The notes under the pieces: model-generated
What the model saw: the letters and a program-made list of their open reading frames with translations, nothing else
Told to the model about the DNA's origin: nothing
The model's database searches: none
NCBI RefSeq assembly: GCF_040706535.1
Contig: NZ_JAPDRJ010000001.1
Coordinates: 1,116,001 to 1,180,000, forward strand
Reading direction: 5' to 3'
DNA: 64,000 bases
DNA from: Lentisalinibacter orientalis
Lineage (GTDB): Bacteria; Pseudomonadota; Gammaproteobacteria; Steroidobacterales; Woeseiaceae
Position numbers and translations under genes: made by a program
Shown: positions 7,532 through 17,115 of the stretch, in pieces
How the letters are laid out: every line of letters begins with the position of its first letter
How positions within the stretch are numbered: position 1 is the stretch's first letter

Positions 7532-10216
7532 ATGAACGAAACCCCCGTCGCCGACTGGGTCATCGCATCCAAACTGGCACCATCGGTCAGGCTGCGCCAG
7601 CCGGTGGGGCGCGACGGTCTGCTCTCGCGGCTGGACGAGATTCTCACGGCGCGTGCCGGGCTCGTGCATGCGCCGGCCGGTTGCGGCAAGAGCGCGGTGC
7701 TGGCGGAGTGGCGTGAGTCGCTGTTGTCCCGGTCGATACCCGTTGCCTGGTACTCGCTGGACGAGTACGACCAGGATCCCTTCCAGTTTCTCACCTATCT
7801 GACGGAGGCCTGCCGGGCCGCGGGGTTTTCCGCCGGGTTCGAGTTTCCGGATTCGCGGCAGGGCTTCTCCAACTCTCCGTCGGTGGCGGTGCGGGCTGCC
7901 GTGGTGACGGCGCTCGGCCGGTGTCGCGGACCCCATGTCATCATCCTCGACGACTTCCATCGCGCCGATGCCCCGGAGGTCCGGGACCTGGTCCACATGC
8001 TGCTGGCCGATCTGCCCGAAGACATCCACCTGGTGATCAGCGCGCGGGAGTATCCGGAGAAGCTGTCGCTCGCCGATCTGCGCATGCGCGAAGCGCTGGT
8101 CGAGGTCGATCAGGCGGACCTCCGGTTTTCCGTTGCCGAGATCGAGAGCTTCCTCGGATCTCTGGTGCAACCGGGCGTCAGGGCGGGCTGGGCCGAAGAG
8201 CTCTTCGAACGCACCGAGGGGTGGCCGGTCGCCTTGCAGACCGTGCGGCTGTGGCTGGCCGAGGGCGCGACCATGGAGGATACGCTGCGGGAGGTCTCCG
8301 GCCGCAGCTCCGATCTGGTGGACTATTTCCTGGAGCAGGTGCTGAACAACCTCGGCGCCGAGGAGCAGCGCTTCCTGCTGCGCACCTCGATCCTGGAGCG
8401 GGTGAACGGCGAGCTCGGCGATCTGCTCTGCGGGCGCCACGATTCCTGGCAGATCCTGGAACGCCTCGAGCGCCGCGACCAGTTCGTGCATGCACTGGAT
8501 CGCGACCGCGCGTGGTATCGCTACCACCGCCTGTTCTCCGAGTTTCTGCAGGAGCGTCTGCGCCGTCAGTCCGAGGCGCAGCTCCGTGAGCTGCACGGCA
8601 TGGCGGCCGGCTGGTTCGGCGAGCACGGCCATACCCAGGAGGCCGTGCAGCACGCACTCGGCAGCGGCGATCCGGAGCGGATCGCCGGACTGCTGGAGTC
8701 GCTGGGCGGCTGGCACTATGCGCTGCTCGGCCACGTGGGCATCGTCGAGCATGCGATGTCGAAGATCCCGGCGGAGGTGACGCAGCGCTATCCCAGGGTC
8801 TGGCTCGCGAGGATGTTTCTGACTGCGCGTGTTGGTGAGGTTGCCGCGGCGGAACGGGAGTTCGGCGAGTTCGCGGCCCGGCACCTGAACGACCCATCCA
8901 CCGATCGGCAGCTCGAGTGCGAGGGGCGGCTGATGGAGAGTCTGCTCGCGCGCTATGGAGACCGCGACATCGGCGAGAGCGAGGTGCGCAAGCTCGAGCA
9001 GCTCGGCGAGACGCTGGCCAACGACAACCACGTGATGAAGGCGGTCTGCTATAACCTGCTGTGTGCGCTGTACGGGCGGACCGGACGGCTGGACGAGGCG
9101 ATGGCCGCGGGCGACCAGGCGATCATGCACTTCCGCCGGATGGGCTCGCAGTGGGGCGAGGTCTTCATCTATTTCCACGAGGGCTGTGCCTGCATGGCGC
9201 AGGCGCGCCTCAGGGATGCCGAGGCGCTGTACCGGGAGGGCTACGAGCTGGCGGTGGAGAACTTCGGGGCCGGGCATGACTCTGCGGCCATCGGCCGGGC
9301 GTTCCTGGCGGAAGTGGAATACGAGAAGAACAATCTCTATGCCGCAGGCCAGCTGGTGGAGGAGGCGCTCGCGCACATCGAGCGGTTCGATGCCTGGTTC
9401 GACGTGTACCTGGCGGCGTATTCGACGGCGCTGAAGATCGCGCGGGCGAGACGGGATGCCGCCGCCCAGCAGAACATCGTGCGCCGGGCGAAGTCGACCG
9501 CCGTCAATCGCGGCATCACGCGGCTCGCTCTGGCCATCGATCTGCTGCAGGCGGGGTACGGTGAGTTACCGCCGGGCGACGGCGGTAACGCCGGTGCCGC
9601 GCAGGATCACAACGGATCGACCGACCCGGTCATGCATCACCTCCACATCTGGCGGGCGGGACGCGCTCTGCTCGCCGCCGGAGAGTACGACCGCGCCGCG
9701 CGTCTGCTCGCGCCCGAGGCCGACCGGGCGCGTCGGCGGCGGCATCACCGTTCGCTGATCACGCTGTCGCTGTTGCTGGCGGCAGCGCTGTGGAAGCTGG
9801 GCCGCCAGGAGGAGGCCCATGCCGCCTTCGAGGCCGCGCTCGCGCCGGCCCTGTTCGAGGGGCTGAAACGGCCCTTCCTCGACGAGAGCGACGTGCTGGC
9901 GGACGTGATCGCCGAGCTGGCCGCCGCCTCGGAGCGGCGCCGCGGCAACCGGCTCCGCGACGTTTTCCTGACCGAGCTGGCCACCGAGATGCGGAGCGCC
10001 GCCCGCCGCCCCGGCGAGCCGGAATCCGCCCTGAGTCCCCGCGAACAGGAGGTACTGCGCTTCCTGATCCAGGGCCGCTCGAACCGGGAGATCGCCGATG
10101 CGATGGACCTCTCCATCAACACGGTCAAGTTCCATATGAAGAACATCTTCGGCAAACTGGGCGTGAACTCCCGGAAAGATGCGGTTTCCGCCACCATCCG
10201 GCGCCGCCTCCTCTGA
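7532..10216 (+). CDS. MalT-type LuxR family ATP-dependent transcriptional activator
   Basis: An 894-residue STAND-class regulator. Near the N-terminus it has Walker A HAPAGCGKS (about 46-54) and Walker B IILDDFH near residue 141. A long helical TPR-like sensor region follows. The C-terminus carries a LuxR helix-turn-helix with LSPREQEVL, SNREIADAMDLSINTVKFH and KLGVNSRKDAV. Proteins of this build bind ATP and an inducer, oligomerise and activate transcription, as MalT does. It sits directly upstream of, and in the same direction as, the hydantoinase-racemase-TonB gene set, so that operon is its likely target. The start lies 66 bp beyond the end of the beta-lactamase remnant. Confidence 0.9.
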   Translation: MNETPVADWVIASKLAPSVRLRQPVGRDGLLSRLDEILTARAGLVHAPAGCGKSAVLAEWRESLLSRSIPVAWYSLDEYDQDPFQFLTYLTEACRAAGFSAGFEFPDSRQGFSNSPSVAVRAAVVTALGRCRGPHVIILDDFHRADAPEVRDLVHMLLADLPEDIHLVISAREYPEKLSLADLRMREALVEVDQADLRFSVAEIESFLGSLVQPGVRAGWAEELFERTEGWPVALQTVRLWLAEGATMEDTLREVSGRSSDLVDYFLEQVLNNLGAEEQRFLLRTSILERVNGELGDLLCGRHDSWQILERLERRDQFVHALDRDRAWYRYHRLFSEFLQERLRRQSEAQLRELHGMAAGWFGEHGHTQEAVQHALGSGDPERIAGLLESLGGWHYALLGHVGIVEHAMSKIPAEVTQRYPRVWLARMFLTARVGEVAAAEREFGEFAARHLNDPSTDRQLECEGRLMESLLARYGDRDIGESEVRKLEQLGETLANDNHVMKAVCYNLLCALYGRTGRLDEAMAAGDQAIMHFRRMGSQWGEVFIYFHEGCACMAQARLRDAEALYREGYELAVENFGAGHDSAAIGRAFLAEVEYEKNNLYAAGQLVEEALAHIERFDAWFDVYLAAYSTALKIARARRDAAAQQNIVRRAKSTAVNRGITRLALAIDLLQAGYGELPPGDGGNAGAAQDHNGSTDPVMHHLHIWRAGRALLAAGEYDRAARLLAPEADRARRRRHHRSLITLSLLLAAALWKLGRQEEAHAAFEAALAPALFEGLKRPFLDESDVLADVIAELAAASERRRGNRLRDVFLTELATEMRSAARRPGEPESALSPREQEVLRFLIQGRSNREIADAMDLSINTVKFHMKNIFGKLGVNSRKDAVSATIRRRLL

Positions 10217-10337
10217 GCCGGCCGGAGGCCTGACCTACCCGATCTGATACCCCACCCTACCCGGGGCAGGTGTTCTGCCACCGGGAGGCCCGATGCAAGG
10301 TTCCCAGTGAGCGGGGTAAGGCGGGGAGTACGCATCA

Positions 10338-11909
10338 GTGATCCGTATCGGCGTGGATGTGGGCGGCACCAATACCGATGCTGTCGTCATGGACGGCCGG
10401 ACCGTGCTGTCGACCCATAAGGCTCCCACCTCGGCCAACGTGAGCGACGGCATCATCGCGGCCATCCGCGAAGTGCAGAAGGCTGCGGACATCGATGCCG
10501 GGCGCATCTCCGGCGTCATGATCGGCACCACCCATTTCACGAATGCTTTCGTCCAGCGGAATGACCTGCTGCCGGTCGGCGTGATCCGCATCGCGATGCC
10601 CTCGACCCGCGGCCTGCCTCCGCTGACCGACTGGCCGGAGGACATCGCCGCCGTCGTCGGCTCCGCCCATTACCTGATCCGCGGCGGCTACCAGTTCGAC
10701 GGACGCATCGCCGATCCCCTGGACGAGCAGGCGGTGGCGGAGGCGGCCAGAGACATCCGCCGGCAGGGCCTGAAGACGGTGGCGGTGACGGGCCTTTTCT
10801 CGCCGGTGAATGCGGACATGGAGCAGCGCGCCGAGGAGATCGTCCTGAACGAGTTCCCGGAGGCGCAGGTGACCGTGTCCTCGCGCATCGGCCGCATGGG
10901 CATCCTGGAGCGCGAGAACGCGGCGATCATGAACGCGAGTCTCGCCGACCTCTCGGCCTCGGTGCTCGCCTCCTTCCGTTCCGCACTCGAGCAGCTGCGC
11001 ATCGAGGCGCCGTTCTTCGTCAGCCAGAACGACGGCACGCTGATGAGCGCGGACTTCGTGGAGAAGTACCCGGTGCTCACGTTCGCCTCCGGCCCCACGA
11101 ACAGCATGCGCGGTGCCGCCTACCTGTCGGGCCTGAAGGATGCGCTGGTGGCCGACATCGGAGGTACGACGACGGACTTCGGGATGCTGTCGAACGGCTT
11201 CCCGCGCGAGTCCTCTATCACCGTGGACATCGGCGGCGTGCGGACCAACTTCCGCATGCCCGATATCCTGGCCGTCGGTCTCGGCGGCGGTTCGCTCGTC
11301 GCCAGGGATGCGGACGGCGGTATCCGGATCGGGCCGCGCTCGGTGGGTTACCGCCTGCGCGAGGAGGCGAAGGTGTTCGGCGGCGATACGCTCTGCGCCA
11401 CCGACATCGCCGTGGCCGCCGGCGATGCGGACATCGGCGATGCCTCCCGGGTGGCCGATCTCGACGCCGGCCTGGTGAAGGCCGCCCGCCGCCGTATCCA
11501 CCAGATGCTCGCCGAAGGCGTGGACCGCATGAAGACCAGCGGCGACCCGATCCCTCTGATCCTGGTGGGCGGCGGTGCGGTGCTGGTGGCAGAGCAGATC
11601 CCGGGGACCTCGGAGATGATCGTCCCGGAACACGCCGGCGTCGCCAATGCCATCGGCGCCTCCATCGCCCAGGTGAGCGGCGAGACGGATCGCATCTTCG
11701 CCTACGAGGCCGTGGGGCGCGAGCAGGCGCTGGAGACGGCCCGCGAGGAGGCCATCGAGCGTGCGGTCGCGGCCGGCGCGGATGCGGGCACGCTGCAGGT
11801 GATCGAACAGGAGGAGATCCCGCTGGCCTACATGCCCGGCGGGGCCGTGCGGATTCGCCTCAAGGTGGCGGGCGAACTTGCCGCTTCCCTGACGGCTGAT
11901 GAGGGCTGA
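10338..11909 (+). CDS. Hydantoinase/oxoprolinase family protein, HyuA N-type
   Basis: A 523-residue protein of the ATP-dependent hydantoinase/5-oxoprolinase/acetone carboxylase superfamily. It opens with the phosphate-binding DVGGTNTDA (about 7-15) and has a second actin-like ATPase motif DIGGTTTDF near 273-281, then GLGGGS. The length fits the shorter hydantoinase A form, without a HyuB half. GTG 10338 is preceded by GGGGAG at 10323-10328. Five bases separate its stop from the DUF917 gene, and a racemase follows. That gene set is typical of catabolic clusters acting on hydantoins, lactams or related cyclic amides. The exact substrate cannot be read from the sequence. Confidence 0.87.
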   Translation: MIRIGVDVGGTNTDAVVMDGRTVLSTHKAPTSANVSDGIIAAIREVQKAADIDAGRISGVMIGTTHFTNAFVQRNDLLPVGVIRIAMPSTRGLPPLTDWPEDIAAVVGSAHYLIRGGYQFDGRIADPLDEQAVAEAARDIRRQGLKTVAVTGLFSPVNADMEQRAEEIVLNEFPEAQVTVSSRIGRMGILERENAAIMNASLADLSASVLASFRSALEQLRIEAPFFVSQNDGTLMSADFVEKYPVLTFASGPTNSMRGAAYLSGLKDALVADIGGTTTDFGMLSNGFPRESSITVDIGGVRTNFRMPDILAVGLGGGSLVARDADGGIRIGPRSVGYRLREEAKVFGGDTLCATDIAVAAGDADIGDASRVADLDAGLVKAARRRIHQMLAEGVDRMKTSGDPIPLILVGGGAVLVAEQIPGTSEMIVPEHAGVANAIGASIAQVSGETDRIFAYEAVGREQALETAREEAIERAVAAGADAGTLQVIEQEEIPLAYMPGGAVRIRLKVAGELAASLTADEG

Positions 11910-11914
11910 GCGTT

Positions 11915-13006
11915 ATGGAGATCACGACCGAGGACCTGCACCACATCTCGACCGGCGCCGCCTTCCTCGGCACGGGCGGCGGCGGCGATCCGTACATCGG
12001 CCGGCTGCTGGCGCTGAATGCGATAAAGGAACACGGGGCGCCCAAGATCGTCGATGCGGAAGAGATAGACGACGACGCGCTGGTCTTCACGATTGCGATG
12101 CTCGGCGTGCCCGCGGTGCTTGGCGAGAAGGCCGCCTGCGGCGATGACGTGGACCTCGCGATCGAGCGTCTCGCCCAGCGTTTGGGCCGCAAACCCGATG
12201 CGCTGGTCGGCATCGAGATCGGCGGGCTGAACTCTCTCATACCGGTGATGGCGGCTGCCCGGCTGGGACTGCCGCTGATCGACGCCGACGGCATGGGGCG
12301 CGCCTTCCCCGAGATCCAGATGGTCACCTTCAACATCTTCGGGGTGCCCTGCACGCCGCTGTCGGTGACGGACGATCACCTGACATCGGTGATCGTCGAT
12401 ACCGCAGACGCGAAGTCGGCAGAGGATCTGGTGCGAATCACCTCGGTGCACCTCGGCTGCAGCGTGATCATATCCAGCTACCCGATGAGCGGCGCCGACC
12501 TGAAGCGCAGCGCCGTGCGCGGCACGCTGACCCTCGCCATGGAGATCGGCCGCGCCATCGAGCAGGGCCGCCGGGAGGGCGACCCGGTGGAGACACTGGT
12601 CAGCTATCTGCGTACCACGCCCTACTACAATCACTGCAAGGTGCTGTTCGACGGCAAGGTGGCAGACATCCAGCGCGAGACGAAGGCCGGGTTCTCCGTG
12701 GGTCATTGCCACCTGGCCGCGCTGGACGGGTCCGGCCGGAAGATGGAGGTGACCTTCCAGAACGAGCACCTCGTCGCCCGCGAGGACGGCAGGACACGCG
12801 CCATCGTGCCGGACCTGATCAGCCTGGTGGACCGGGAGACGGCGACACCCATCACCGTCGAGAACCTGAAATACGGCCAGCGCGTGAAAGTCATTGCCAC
12901 CAGCGCTGCACCGATCATGCGGCGGCCGGAGTCGCTGGCCGTATTCGGCCCGCGCTGCTTCGGCATCGAAGAGGACTTCGTGCCGCTGGAAGAGATTCCG
13001 GACTGA
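11915..13006 (+). CDS. DUF917 family protein
   Basis: A 363-residue DUF917 protein. The opening with FLGTGGGGDPYIG and the later IGIEIGGLNS-like and DADGMGRAFPE stretches are characteristic of the family. DUF917 genes are regularly encoded next to hydantoinase A-type genes, as here, where only five bases separate it from the upstream gene. That supports a shared enzyme complex or pathway, but the biochemical role of DUF917 is not settled. It is the middle gene of a tight three-gene set ending with the racemase, and its stop is 14 bp before the racemase start. Confidence 0.88.
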   Translation: MEITTEDLHHISTGAAFLGTGGGGDPYIGRLLALNAIKEHGAPKIVDAEEIDDDALVFTIAMLGVPAVLGEKAACGDDVDLAIERLAQRLGRKPDALVGIEIGGLNSLIPVMAAARLGLPLIDADGMGRAFPEIQMVTFNIFGVPCTPLSVTDDHLTSVIVDTADAKSAEDLVRITSVHLGCSVIISSYPMSGADLKRSAVRGTLTLAMEIGRAIEQGRREGDPVETLVSYLRTTPYYNHCKVLFDGKVADIQRETKAGFSVGHCHLAALDGSGRKMEVTFQNEHLVAREDGRTRAIVPDLISLVDRETATPITVENLKYGQRVKVIATSAAPIMRRPESLAVFGPRCFGIEEDFVPLEEIPD

Positions 13007-13020
13007 CCGGGAGGCCAATC

Positions 13021-13788
13021 ATGACTACACCCAAAAAGACCATCATTCAGCTGATCACGCCGATCGTGACGCGCGGTATCCGCACGCTGGACGAGGTGGA
13101 GCCGTTCCTGCGCGACGATCTCGAGATCCGCCACAGCCTGATCGATCAGGGTCCCTCGTCCATCGAATCCGAGTTCGACGAGGCGCTGAGCTTGCCGGGA
13201 ACGATACGCAAGGCCATCGACGCCGAGCGCGAAGGCGCCAATGCCATCATCATCGACTGCATGGGCGATCCGGGGCTGCACGCCTGCCGCGAGGTGGTGT
13301 CCATCCCGGTCCTCGGGCCGTGCCAGACCGCGATGCATGTGGCCAGCACGCTGGGCCACCGCTTCGCGTTCATCACCGTGCTCGAGCGGCTGAGGCCTCT
13401 GATCGACAATCTGGTCGCGACCTATGGCCTGACCCACAACTACGCCTCCTTCCAGGCCGTCGACATCCCGGTGCTCGACATCAGTCACAGCATGGAGGCG
13501 CTGAACAAGGCGCTCACCGGGAAGGCGATCGCCGCCATCGAGGCGGACCATGCGGATTACATGATCCTCGGCTGCACCGGCTTTCTCGGCTGCGCGGACG
13601 CCATGAGTGCGGCCTTGCAGGAGGCCGGTCACGACGTCCCGGTCATCGACCCAATACCGCTTGCGGTGCATATGGCAGACGCGTTGGTGAAGACCGGACT
13701 CAGCCACAGCAAGCTCGCCTATCCGCCGCCTTCCGTGAAGCAAATCGACGGCTACGACATGCCGGGATTCATGACGGACAAAGGCTGA
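13021..13788 (+). CDS. Asp/Glu/hydantoin racemase family protein
   Basis: A 255-residue cofactor-independent racemase of the aspartate/glutamate/hydantoin family. The two catalytic cysteines expected of the fold are visible in IIDCMGDPG and LGCTGFLGCAD, about 110 residues apart. ATG 13021 is chosen because GGGAGG lies at 13008-13013; the open frame extends further upstream but overlaps the DUF917 gene. In this cluster it would interconvert stereoisomers of the hydantoin-like substrate or its amino-acid product, feeding the neighbouring HyuA/DUF917 enzyme. That pathway assignment is inferred from context. Confidence 0.87.
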   Translation: MTTPKKTIIQLITPIVTRGIRTLDEVEPFLRDDLEIRHSLIDQGPSSIESEFDEALSLPGTIRKAIDAEREGANAIIIDCMGDPGLHACREVVSIPVLGPCQTAMHVASTLGHRFAFITVLERLRPLIDNLVATYGLTHNYASFQAVDIPVLDISHSMEALNKALTGKAIAAIEADHADYMILGCTGFLGCADAMSAALQEAGHDVPVIDPIPLAVHMADALVKTGLSHSKLAYPPPSVKQIDGYDMPGFMTDKG

Positions 13789-13822
13789 CACATTGATCTC
13801 ACTATCCCCTGGAGTTAGCAAA

Positions 13823-15976
13823 ATGAAGACAATCCATTGGACCGCCATCGGCACTCTGACCTGTGCCTTGCTGCTGCCCAACCAGGGGCACACGCAGGCC
13901 GGTGATGCCACGCCGGCGCTGGAAGAGATCATCGTGACTGCGCAGAAGCGCGAGCAGAGCTTCAACGATGTCGGCCTGGCCGTCAGCGTGTTCAGCTCCG
14001 ACGAGATCCGCGAGCTGCGCTTCTTCAAACCCGAAGACGTTGCCGCCCAGACACCTAACGTGAAGATCAACGAGACCCTCGCGAACAGCATCCCGAACGT
14101 CGTGATACGCGGCGTCGGTCTCAATGACTATGCGGTCAACAACAACCCGGCCGCCGGCATCTACGTGGACGAGGTGTACCTGGTGTCACCCGCCATGCTG
14201 ACGTTCCAGTTGTTCGACCTGGAGCGGATCGAGGTGCTGAAAGGGCCGCAGGGGACGCTGTACGGACGCAACACCACGGCCGGTGCCGTGAACTTCATCA
14301 GCCGGAAGCCGACGGAGGACTTCAACGCGACCGCGACGCTGGACGTCGGCAATTACGAGTACATGGGCGCGGAGGGCGCCATCGGCGGCCAGATCGTACC
14401 CGGGCTGAACGGGCGCTTCGCCGCACAGACCTACCAGCGGGGAGAGGGCCACCAGACCAACCGGCTGACCGGCGAGGACGTCGGCGAGATCGACCGCACT
14501 TCCTGGCGCGGGCTGCTCCAGTGGCAGCCGAACGACGAGATCACCGTCCTGTTCAATGCGCACGGCGGCGAGGATCAGTCGGACGTCTGGCTGACCAAGG
14601 TCGACAACCCCTTCACCCCCGCGGATGACGATATTACGGATCCCTTCACCTCGGCCGCGTCCAACGAGTCGGAGATGGACCTCGATGCCCTGGGCGGCGC
14701 GCTGACCATCGACTGGGCGCTGTCCGACGCGCTGACGCTCACCTCCGTGACCGGCTTCGAGAAACTGCAGCGGCTGCACATCGAGGATCGCGACGCGTCG
14801 AGTCTCATCCAGCTGGATGGTGTCTTCCTGAATGAAGTCGAGCAGTTCTCGCAGGAACTGCGCGCCACGTACGCCAGCGGCGACTGGGTGCTGATCGGGG
14901 GCGCGTTCTACGGTAACGACGACGTGGAGACGCGCGACCGGTTCGACGCATCCGACCTGCTGCCGCTCCTGGGCCTGGCGGGGGTCGATGCGATCGGTAA
15001 CGAGTACCGCCAGGAGACGGATTCGCAGGCCCTGTTCGTCCACTCGGAATGGCAGTGGCAGGAGGACTGGAAACTCACAGCCGGCGTGCGCTATACGAAC
15101 GAGGAGAAGGAGTTCAGTGACGCCTTCACCTACCTGCTCGCCGGCGGGGCCGAGATCCAGGTCTTCCCTCCCGTCTCCAACGACTACGATGTGGATGACC
15201 TGTCCGGGAAGCTGGGCGTCGACTACTCCGGATTCGAGAACACGCTGGTCTATGCGAGCATCAGCAAGGGCTTCAAGTCCGGCGGTTTCCAGGGGCAGCT
15301 GACGTTCAACCCGGCCGATCTCACCGCGTTCGAAGAGGAGACCATGTATGCCTGGGAGATAGGCACGAAGTCCCTTCTGCTGGACGGCACGATGCAGTTC
15401 AATACGGCGGTGTTCTTCTATGATTACGAGGACCTTCAGTTCTACGGAGGTCTCTTCGACTCGCCCGTGGGTACGCTCTTCGGGATCACGAACGTGGGTG
15501 ATGCCGAGGTCACGGGCGCCGAGGCCGAGCTGTGGTGGCGCCCGGCGGTGGGGCTGGATGTCCGGCTGGGGCTGGGGCTCCTCGATACCGAGATCACCCG
15601 TTCGGAGGTCGCGGGCGTGGCGGAAGGGAGCGAGCTTCCCAATTCGCCCGAGCTGACCTTCAACGCGCTGGTACGTTACGAATGGAGCCTGACGCCGGAT
15701 CTGATGGCAGACGTCATGCTCGCCGCGAATTACCAGGACGAGGTGACCTTCGACATCATCCGCGCACCGGCCGAGGCCATCGAGGACAGCTACTGGCTGG
15801 CCGATGCCCGTGTCGGCATCTCCAATGCGGACGGGACCTGGAATGCGTTCCTGTGGGCGGAGAATCTCTTCGACGAGACCTATCGCACGCAGGTGCTGTT
15901 CTCCAGCGTCGGATTCGGCTCGAACTACGGGATGCCGCGGACGTATGGGATAGGGGCGACGTTTAACTGGCAGTAG
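13823..15976 (+). CDS. TonB-dependent outer-membrane receptor
   Basis: A receptor of about 717 residues. The start ATG 13823 is preferred over an in-frame upstream codon because GGAG lies at 13811-13814 and it directly begins a signal peptide ending near HTQA. The TonB box/N-terminus EEIIVTAQKRE follows, then the plug domain (VVIRGVG, GIYVDEVY, LKGPQGTLYGRNTTAGAVN) and a 22-strand barrel ending in an aromatic-rich C-terminus (GATFNWQ). It follows the racemase by 34 bp, so it probably imports the substrate of the hydantoinase-like operon across the outer membrane, energised by TonB-ExbBD. Confidence 0.93.
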   Translation: MKTIHWTAIGTLTCALLLPNQGHTQAGDATPALEEIIVTAQKREQSFNDVGLAVSVFSSDEIRELRFFKPEDVAAQTPNVKINETLANSIPNVVIRGVGLNDYAVNNNPAAGIYVDEVYLVSPAMLTFQLFDLERIEVLKGPQGTLYGRNTTAGAVNFISRKPTEDFNATATLDVGNYEYMGAEGAIGGQIVPGLNGRFAAQTYQRGEGHQTNRLTGEDVGEIDRTSWRGLLQWQPNDEITVLFNAHGGEDQSDVWLTKVDNPFTPADDDITDPFTSAASNESEMDLDALGGALTIDWALSDALTLTSVTGFEKLQRLHIEDRDASSLIQLDGVFLNEVEQFSQELRATYASGDWVLIGGAFYGNDDVETRDRFDASDLLPLLGLAGVDAIGNEYRQETDSQALFVHSEWQWQEDWKLTAGVRYTNEEKEFSDAFTYLLAGGAEIQVFPPVSNDYDVDDLSGKLGVDYSGFENTLVYASISKGFKSGGFQGQLTFNPADLTAFEEETMYAWEIGTKSLLLDGTMQFNTAVFFYDYEDLQFYGGLFDSPVGTLFGITNVGDAEVTGAEAELWWRPAVGLDVRLGLGLLDTEITRSEVAGVAEGSELPNSPELTFNALVRYEWSLTPDLMADVMLAANYQDEVTFDIIRAPAEAIEDSYWLADARVGISNADGTWNAFLWAENLFDETYRTQVLFSSVGFGSNYGMPRTYGIGATFNWQ

Positions 15977-16805
15977 CGTGCGCTGCCGGATCGGCAGGGG
16001 CACGGTGAGTCAGCCGGGCCCGGCCGATGAACGTCTCCAGAAACTCCTGGCGTTTGCTTCTCATTAGCTGATAGGTCTCCGCCTCCGTCCAGAAGGCGAA
16101 GACGGTGACTTCATCGTCACGCTCGACCCATCCCACCTGCCAACCCAGGAATCCACTCGCACCATCCCCCTCGATCCGCCCGCTCCCGGTCTTGGTGTAG
16201 AGCACGGCCTCCGCCGCTACCTCCCGCCCCAGCGCATCCCTGATCGCCGCGACCGACTCGGCCGATACCTGCAGCCGCCCGGTTGCAAGCCGCGTCAGAA
16301 ACTCCACCTGCTCCACCGCACTGATCCGCAGATCCCCGGTGAGCCAGAAGGCATCGGCCTCGCCGCCGATGTCGGCGTTTCCGTAGTCGATGTCGCGGAG
16401 GAAAGCCTGCAGGCGTGCCGGGCCGATGTCCGCCGCGAGCTGGCGGAAGAGGGGGACGGCGCTCATGTTGATGGCCCTGCGCAGCGGCTGATCCCGGTCC
16501 CAGCCGGCGGGCCACCAGTCCTCGGCCGGATAGCGTGCCGCGTTGTAGCGCATGACGGAGTCCGCATCCGCGAGCAGGCCGGTCTCGAGGCCGAGCAGGG
16601 CATTGGGGATCTTGAAGGTGGAATAGGGCCGGCGGGGCTCGTTGCATCGGTCGGCGTCGCTCACGTATTCACGGCCGCTCTCGAGTTCGTGGATGACCAG
16701 GCAGACGTCGTCGCCGTCGGCGTAGGCGGGCCAGTCGGCGGCGGCCGGGGTGGCGAGTAGGGTGACCGCCAGGGTTAGGAGGGTGATTGGGTGGTGTGTG
16801 GGCAT
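15963..16805 (-). CDS. Class D (OXA-type) beta-lactamase
   Basis: A serine beta-lactamase of 280 residues, exported to the periplasm. With the start at the Met beginning the signal peptide (cleavage near AAAD), all class D landmarks are present: S62-T-F-K65, S115-A-V117, Y141-G-N143, the FWL tryptophan W154 and K205-T-G207. The frame is also open upstream to 16874 without a clear signal, so the shorter start is preferred. It converges on the TonB receptor, overlapping its end by 14 bp. A decayed copy lies at 7096-7465. Substrate range cannot be predicted; environmental OXA enzymes vary widely. Confidence 0.92.
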   Translation of the reverse strand: MPTHHPITLLTLAVTLLATPAAADWPAYADGDDVCLVIHELESGREYVSDADRCNEPRRPYSTFKIPNALLGLETGLLADADSVMRYNAARYPAEDWWPAGWDRDQPLRRAINMSAVPLFRQLAADIGPARLQAFLRDIDYGNADIGGEADAFWLTGDLRISAVEQVEFLTRLATGRLQVSAESVAAIRDALGREVAAEAVLYTKTGSGRIEGDGASGFLGWQVGWVERDDEVTVFAFWTEAETYQLMRSKRQEFLETFIGRARLTHRAPADPAAHATAS

Positions 16806-16929
16806 TGGGGTTACCGGGTGACGGACGGTCTCATGATTGTCACCCGAATCGTGCCTCCACGTGGATTTCTTCATCGGACATCCATTTTTCCCTGCAGCAG
16901 CTTGAGCGAGGCCTCTTCACGCTTGCTGC

Positions 16930-17115
16930 ATGAAGGTGCGCGATGTACTGAGCGCTCTGAGGCGGGATGGTTGGGTACAGGTGAGGGTCCGTGGCAGCCA
17001 TCGCCATTTCCAGCATCCGATCAAACCGGGAACCGTGACAGTGGCCGGGAAGCCAGGTGCGGAGGTACCGCCTGGCACGCTGAAAAGCATCATGAAACAG
17101 GCTGGGCTAAAATGA
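16930..17115 (+). CDS. hicA: HicA family toxin (mRNA interferase)
   Basis: A 61-residue double-stranded-RNA-binding-like toxin. The expected catalytic histidine is present in GSHRHF (H24), and the basic profile and the ending GTLKSIMKQAGL are typical of HicA. Members cleave mRNA and block translation when free of antitoxin. Its stop overlaps the first possible HicB start in an ATGA arrangement, so the two are translationally coupled. Confidence 0.93.
   Translation: MKVRDVLSALRRDGWVQVRVRGSHRHFQHPIKPGTVTVAGKPGAEVPPGTLKSIMKQAGLK

Noticed and set aside
7355..9376. 673-codon open frame on the minus strand
   Set aside because: Antisense to the LuxR/MalT-type gene; long antisense frames are common in GC-rich DNA and it has no recognisable domain.
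14186..16003. 605-codon minus-strand frame
   Set aside because: Shadow of the TonB receptor; low-complexity Arg/Val-rich product with no motif.
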